Source: Streptomyces sp. NBC_00582 | GTDB lineage: Bacteria > Actinomycetota > Actinomycetes > Streptomycetales > Streptomycetaceae | Assembly: GCF_036345155.1 (NCBI RefSeq) | Contig: NZ_CP107772.1 | Coordinates: 5,270,001 to 5,334,000, forward strand | Direction of reading: 5' to 3' | DNA length: 64,000 nt | Shown: positions 59,643 to 64,000 of the stretch, piece by piece | Layout of the letters: each line of letters starts with the position of its first letter | How positions within the stretch are numbered: position 1 is the stretch's first letter | The notes under the pieces: model-generated | Database searches by the model: none | Seen by the model: the letters and a program-made list of their open reading frames with translations, nothing else | Told to the model about the DNA's origin: nothing | Position numbers and translations under genes: made by a program

Positions 59643-62117
59643 ATGGCCAGATCCGTGCTGCCGCGCCGCCGTCGCGCCGCGGCCACCGCGCTCGCCACCG
59701 TCTCGCTCGTCCTCACGGCCACCGCGCTCCCGGCCGCACCGGCCGCCGCGGCGACCGCGCTGCCGCCGTGGAGCAGCACGGCGTACCTCGCCTCCGTGAA
59801 GGCGGACGTCCAGGACGTCGTCGTCACCGGGGACGGCACCGCCGTGGCGCTCTGGGAGGAGGGGACCTCCGGCGACCTCTACGCGTCGGTGCGCCCCGCG
59901 CACAGCGACACCTGGGGCGGCAGGGTCCAGCTCGGTGACACCGTCCGCGAGGGGGCGCGCCTCGAGGTCCGGCCGGACGGATCGGTGGTCGCGTTGTGGA
60001 CCACCCTCCGACAGGTCGCCTCCGCGACCCTGGGCGCCGGGCAGACGTCCTGGTCGCAGCCCACGGTGATCGCGACGGACCAGAGCAGGGACCTCGACTA
60101 CCCCGAACTCGCCGTGGGGCCGGGCGGAACGGTCGCCGCCGTGTGGGTCCAGCGGGTGGGGTCCTCCGGCAGGAGCGAGGCGTACGTCGCCACCTTGACC
60201 GGAGAGAACACCTGGTCCACTCCGGCGCAGGTCAGCAACGCCGCCACCTACGCGGGCCCGACCGGTTACGGGATGGTCGCGGCGCCGCGGATCGCGTACG
60301 ACGCGCAGGGCGGTCTCGTCGTGTCGTACTGGATGAAGTACGGCGAGATCTACCGGGTGATGAGCAACGCCCGGCCGTTCGACACCTCCACCTGGCCGAC
60401 CCCGCAGCTCGTCGGCTCCTCCCGGGAGCTGCCCACGCTGGCCTCCGGCGCCGACGGCTCGGTCCGTCTGGTGTGGCAGGACCTGGACGGCACCTTCCAG
60501 ACCGTACGGCGAACCGACGCGGCCTCCGCGTGGAGCGCGCCGCAGACCGCCGCGACCGCCGTCGGCGACCCCGCCAGGACCCCGGATCCGCTGGTCGGGC
60601 CGGACGGCGACATCACCCTCGTCTGGTACGACCGGGCCACGGGCGCCAACGACGTCCGCACCACCACCTTCGACAGCGCCGCCGGCACCTGGTCGGCGTC
60701 GAGGACCCTGAACTCCGCCGACGCCGAGTACTCCCCGGACGCGGCCATCGCCCCCGACGGCTCGGTCCATGTGCTGTGGCCCGAGCTCGACGCCGGCCAG
60801 ACGACGGCGACCAGCCTCTACGAGGCCACCCTCGTCGACGGTGCGTGGACGTCGGCCCGCCGGGTGGGCGGCGGCTCTCCGTCGGTGCGCGGCGAGATCG
60901 CGGCGAACTCGGCGGGCGACGCCACCGCCGTGTGGGGCCGGGCGAGCAGCCTGTCGGCCTACGCGTACGTGAACGCCTCCCGCACCGTCTGGCCCACGCT
61001 CGCGGTGACCGACAGGTCCGTCCCGGCCACCGTGCCGCTCAAGGGCACCACCTCCTCCAGCGCCGCCTGGAAACCGGCCTGGACGACGAACTCCCCGGTC
61101 GCCTCCTGGACGCTCACCCTCAGCGACACCGCGGGCAGGACGGTGCGCACGCTCACCGGCAGCGCCGACCCGGCCACCGGCAGCACGACGCTCGCCCCCG
61201 TCTGGAACGGCCGGACGAGCACCGGCGCGGTGGCCGTCAACGGCCGGTACACGTGGACGCTGAAGGCCGTCCAGTGGGGCTCCGGCACCGCGTCGGGCCT
61301 CGGGACCGGCACCGTCACCGTGAACGGCGGCAGCCCGGCGTTCCGTGACTTCGGCGGTCACGACGTCCCCACGGACGGCCTCGGCGATCTGCTCCACCTC
61401 GACTCCTCCGGCCGGCTCCAGTGGGCCCTCGGCGACGGCACCGGCGAGCTCGAGACGGGCGCGTCCGCCGCCGGCTGGTCGACGGGCGTCAAGGCCGTGC
61501 CGTTCGGCGACCTCAACGGCGAGCGCTGCAACGACGTCCTCGTCCGGGTCGGCGACGCCCTGCGCGCGTACCGTCCGGCCTGCGGGACCGCGCCGAAGCC
61601 GTCGACGACGTACAAGACGATCTCCACCACCGGCTGGAAGCAGTACGACGTCCTGACCTACCCGGGTGACGTCACCGACGACGGCCGGCCCGACCTGATC
61701 GCCCGCAACGCCTCCACCGGCGCGGTGTACCTGTACAAGGGCACCAGCACGGCGACCCTGTCGTCCCGGGTGAAGCTGTACGACAACTGGAAGACGTACA
61801 AGAAGGTCGTCGGTGCCGGGGACCTCAACGGCGACGGCGTCGGCGATCTGATCGCGCAGGACACGTCGAACAACCTGTACCGCTACTACGGCAAGGGCAA
61901 CGGCACCTTCTCCGCGCGGGTGAAGATCTTCTCCGCCTGGGGGTCCTCGTACAACGTGGTCGTCGGGGTCGGCGATCTCAACCGTGACGGGCGGTCCGAC
62001 CTTCTCGCGCGGGACTCCGCGGGCAACCTCTACCGCCAGCTGGGCAACGGAAGGGGTTCGTACGGCAGCCGCGTCAAGATCGGTGGAGGGTACGCCGGCT
62101 TCAAGGGACTGTTCTGA
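59643..62117 (+). CDS. Secreted FG-GAP/VCBS-repeat protein with FlgD-like Ig domain
   Basis: An 824-residue exported protein. After the signal peptide (ALATVSLVLTATALPAAPAA) come about seven beta-propeller-like repeats with the pattern VGPGGTVAAVWVQR, SGADGSVRLVWQDL, IAPDGSVHVLWPE. A FlgD-like Ig domain (TLTLSDTAGRTVRTLTG, PVWNGRTSTGAVAVNGRYTW) comes next, then C-terminal FG-GAP repeats with calcium loops (GDLNGERCND, GDVTDDGRPDL, GDLNGDGVGDL, GDLNRDGRSDL). Likely a surface-binding or cell-wall-associated protein. Neighbours suggest a plant-polysaccharide setting. Confidence 0.87.
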   Translation: MARSVLPRRRRAAATALATVSLVLTATALPAAPAAAATALPPWSSTAYLASVKADVQDVVVTGDGTAVALWEEGTSGDLYASVRPAHSDTWGGRVQLGDTVREGARLEVRPDGSVVALWTTLRQVASATLGAGQTSWSQPTVIATDQSRDLDYPELAVGPGGTVAAVWVQRVGSSGRSEAYVATLTGENTWSTPAQVSNAATYAGPTGYGMVAAPRIAYDAQGGLVVSYWMKYGEIYRVMSNARPFDTSTWPTPQLVGSSRELPTLASGADGSVRLVWQDLDGTFQTVRRTDAASAWSAPQTAATAVGDPARTPDPLVGPDGDITLVWYDRATGANDVRTTTFDSAAGTWSASRTLNSADAEYSPDAAIAPDGSVHVLWPELDAGQTTATSLYEATLVDGAWTSARRVGGGSPSVRGEIAANSAGDATAVWGRASSLSAYAYVNASRTVWPTLAVTDRSVPATVPLKGTTSSSAAWKPAWTTNSPVASWTLTLSDTAGRTVRTLTGSADPATGSTTLAPVWNGRTSTGAVAVNGRYTWTLKAVQWGSGTASGLGTGTVTVNGGSPAFRDFGGHDVPTDGLGDLLHLDSSGRLQWALGDGTGELETGASAAGWSTGVKAVPFGDLNGERCNDVLVRVGDALRAYRPACGTAPKPSTTYKTISTTGWKQYDVLTYPGDVTDDGRPDLIARNASTGAVYLYKGTSTATLSSRVKLYDNWKTYKKVVGAGDLNGDGVGDLIAQDTSNNLYRYYGKGNGTFSARVKIFSAWGSSYNVVVGVGDLNRDGRSDLLARDSAGNLYRQLGNGRGSYGSRVKIGGGYAGFKGLF

Positions 62118-62138
62118 GACGACGCCCGGCCTCGCCGG

Positions 62139-63956
62139 TCAGCGGCGGCCCCCGCCCGGGCCGCCGCCCCCGCCGAACCCGCCGCCCTGCGGCGCGTCCC
62201 CGGCCGTGACCGCGGCGATCTCCTCGGCCGAGCCCAGCGTCCCGGCCCGGGTGTAGAGGCCGCCCGTGCCGTCGGTGGCGGAGGTCGAGCCGCCTGAGTA
62301 GATCCGGTAGGTCGCCCCGGACGTGATCGCGGACGACGAGTAGACGACGTTCTGGATCTGCTTGGCCGTGATGTACGTGGCGACGACCGCGCCGTCGGCG
62401 TCGACGACGTGCAGGGTCGTGCCCGCGGGGACGGAGGAGTCGAGGGTGGCCGACAGCCAGCCCTGCCCGGAGTCCTCGTCGGGGGCGACGGCCATGCCCG
62501 CGCTGCCGGCCGCGAGCAGGGTGCCGCCGCTGACGGTGAGGGAGCCGTTGACGTCGAGGGCGCCGTTGCCGCCCTGCTGGGGGCCGTTGACGACCACGGT
62601 GCCGCCCGTGATCTCGGCCGTGCCGTTGGAGTCGAGGCCGTCGCCCTCGGAGTCGACGACGAGGGAACCGCCGCTGACGGTCACCGTGAAGTCGCCGACG
62701 CCCTCCCCGCCGCCCCGGCCGCCCTCTGGGGAACTCCCGCTGCCGCCACTGGCGTTGATGCCGTCGTCGCTCGCCACGATCGACACCGAGCCGCCCGCCA
62801 CGACGATGTCCTTGCCCTCCAGGCCCTCCTCCGCCCTGGTGACCTTCACCGTGCCGTCGTCGAGGACGAGGTCGCCCTCCGCGTGCACCCCGTCGTCCCC
62901 GCTCGCTGCGGTCACGGTGGCCCCGGCGAAGTGGACCGCGCCGTCGCTGTGCACCGCGTCGTCGGCGGAGTCGACCGCGATCGTGCCTTCCTCCAGGACG
63001 GCGATCACCCCGGCCTTCACCCCCTTCGCGGAGGTGTCGTCGGCGGGCCGCGCACCGCTTCCGCCGCCGGCGGCGACGGTCAGCCGGCCGCCGGTGACGA
63101 CGAGGTCGGTGGCCGCGGCGACCCCGTCGCCCCGCGCGGTGACGTCGACGGCGCCGCCCGCCAGGGACACGTACCCGGAGTCCTCGTCGTCCTCGTTGTC
63201 GGAGGTGAGCCCGTCGCCGCCCGCCTCGACGGTGAGCTCGCCGTCCTCGACGACCAGGTAGTCCTTGCCCCGCACCCCGTCGTCGGCGGCGGTGACGCGG
63301 ATCGTCCCGGAGGCGAGGACCAGCCCGTCTCTGCTCGCGATGCCGTCGCCGCCGTTCCCCTTCACCGTGAGCGTGCCACCGCCCCCGACGGTCAGATCAC
63401 CGGCGCTGAACAGGGCCGCGTTCACCTCGGCGTCCTCGGCGTGGGACGGGGCGTCGGAGAGGGTGTTCGTGGTGCCGTCGGCGAGGACGACGACGAGCTC
63501 GTCCACGTCGGTGGCCGCGAGGGCCGCCCCGGTGGAGCTGGAGATCCTCGCCCCGTCCAGCACGAGCCGTACGGTCGCGTCGGGCGCGTCGACGACGACC
63601 TGCCCGTCGGTGAGGGTGCCGGTGATCCGGTAGGTGCCGCCGGAGGTGATCGTCACGGTCGCCCCGCTCGCCTCGGCCCCGTCGCCCCGCACGCTCGCCG
63701 AGTCCCCGTCGAGCGCGATGTCCACGGCGTCGGAGGCGTCCTCGGTGAGGTCCGCGTCATGGGCCTCCTTGTCGGCGGCGAGGACCGTGGCGGCGCTCTG
63801 CGCGCCCTCCACCGCGGTCCCCGCCGAGGCCGACTCCGAGCCGCCGGCCGTCTCCTCGGTGGCGTCAAAGGAGCAGCCGGTCAGGGCCGCCGCGGCGAGC
63901 GCGGCACAGGCGAGGGCGGCGGCGAACCTGCGCCGTACCGTGGTTCCGATGCTCAT
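62139..63956 (-). CDS. Cthe_2159-like polysaccharide-binding lipoprotein
   Basis: A 605-residue lipoprotein (lipobox LTGC). The mature part is a beta-helix of repeating Asp/Gly-rich turns (GDGIASRDGLVLASGTIRVT, DDGVRGKDYLVVEDGELTVE, DDAVHSDGAVHFAGATVTAA and so on), the pattern of the DUF4353/Cthe_2159 family, whose founding member binds polygalacturonate and calcium. The C-terminus is Gly-rich. Its ATG overlaps the TGA of the partial gene to the right by four bases, so the two are coupled. Confidence 0.85.
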   Translation of the reverse strand: MSIGTTVRRRFAAALACAALAAAALTGCSFDATEETAGGSESASAGTAVEGAQSAATVLAADKEAHDADLTEDASDAVDIALDGDSASVRGDGAEASGATVTITSGGTYRITGTLTDGQVVVDAPDATVRLVLDGARISSSTGAALAATDVDELVVVLADGTTNTLSDAPSHAEDAEVNAALFSAGDLTVGGGGTLTVKGNGGDGIASRDGLVLASGTIRVTAADDGVRGKDYLVVEDGELTVEAGGDGLTSDNEDDEDSGYVSLAGGAVDVTARGDGVAAATDLVVTGGRLTVAAGGGSGARPADDTSAKGVKAGVIAVLEEGTIAVDSADDAVHSDGAVHFAGATVTAASGDDGVHAEGDLVLDDGTVKVTRAEEGLEGKDIVVAGGSVSIVASDDGINASGGSGSSPEGGRGGGEGVGDFTVTVSGGSLVVDSEGDGLDSNGTAEITGGTVVVNGPQQGGNGALDVNGSLTVSGGTLLAAGSAGMAVAPDEDSGQGWLSATLDSSVPAGTTLHVVDADGAVVATYITAKQIQNVVYSSSAITSGATYRIYSGGSTSATDGTGGLYTRAGTLGSAEEIAAVTAGDAPQGGGFGGGGGPGGGRR

Positions 63957-64000
63957 GCGGGGCTCCCGTCGAGTGCGGTGGGGAAGTGCCGGCGCAGGAC
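63953..64000 (-). CDS. 3' end of a coupled upstream gene (cut by the window)
   Basis: The minus-strand frame gives LRRHFPTALDGSPA and a TGA that overlaps the next ATG (ATGA). Only 15 residues are visible. In related genomes Cthe_2159-like genes often sit beside VTC polyphosphate-polymerase and DUF4956 genes, so one of these is a reasonable guess, no more. Confidence 0.5.
   Translation of the reverse strand, partial: VLRRHFPTALDGSPA

Overview
This window looks like chromosomal DNA of a Streptomyces or a very close relative. G+C is very high, third codon positions are almost all G or C, and TTA codons are nearly absent: I found two, both in one regulator. Several promoters sit 6-7 bases before an ATG, which is the pattern of leaderless transcripts. 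The gene content is also typical: a contractile injection system, an LCP protein, an AfsR/LuxR-type ATPase regulator, an LAETG sortase substrate, a GAF-ANTAR protein, an SpoIIE phosphatase and many secreted hydrolases. No rRNA genes, CRISPR array, prophage or complete biosynthetic cluster is present.

Layout. 1-5.7 kb is the 3' end of an extracellular-type contractile injection system operon: spike, gp25-like wedge, baseplate J-like protein, tail protein I-like protein and a membrane-anchored zinc-ribbon/glycan-binding-fold protein. Stops and starts overlap, and a strong terminator closes the operon. 5.8-10.2 kb holds three regulator units (WYL regulator with a VOC protein, LysR with a class V aminotransferase, and MarR), several with visible palindromic operators. 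10.2-13.8 kb carries a wrecked sensor kinase gene, an unusual tRNA-Gly, an LCP protein, an AhpD-like protein and a frameshifted gene. 13.9-31.4 kb is mostly single genes and pairs for secreted or surface functions: lysyl oxidase-like protein, GH26, M23 peptidase, M4 protease with its probable inhibitor, GH13 and a sortase substrate. Mixed in are a large TTA-containing regulator and an M24 peptidase-fold protein lacking metal ligands.

At 31.4-32.6 kb an IS481-family element and a 161-bp MITE-like element are both inserted at one CTAG, which forms the stop codons of two convergent genes. 33-41 kb contains a nucleoside hydrolase, a GAF-ANTAR protein, an XRE-TPR regulator, fragments of a WD40 gene (one piece inverted), a degenerate caspase-like protein and an SpoIIE phosphatase. 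41-50.6 kb has membrane and secreted proteins, a MocR regulator divergent from an alpha/beta hydrolase over direct-repeat operators, a 23-bp tandem repeat, a FUSC transporter and a Tat-exported PhoX-type phosphatase behind a PHO box. 50.9-64 kb has a repeat-rich acidic VWA protein, metG, a pentapeptide-repeat membrane protein, a PH-domain protein and a secreted group: pectate lyase, FG-GAP protein and a Cthe_2159-like polysaccharide-binding lipoprotein.

The most interesting items are the tRNA-Gly whose T-arm reads GUGC instead of GTPsiC, like the staphylococcal tRNAs used for cell-wall glycine; the double insertion at a shared CTAG stop with a transposase start buried in a hairpin; and several enzyme folds that have lost catalytic residues (M24, caspase-like). 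All assignments come from reading the sequence and from knowledge of protein families. No database search was run.
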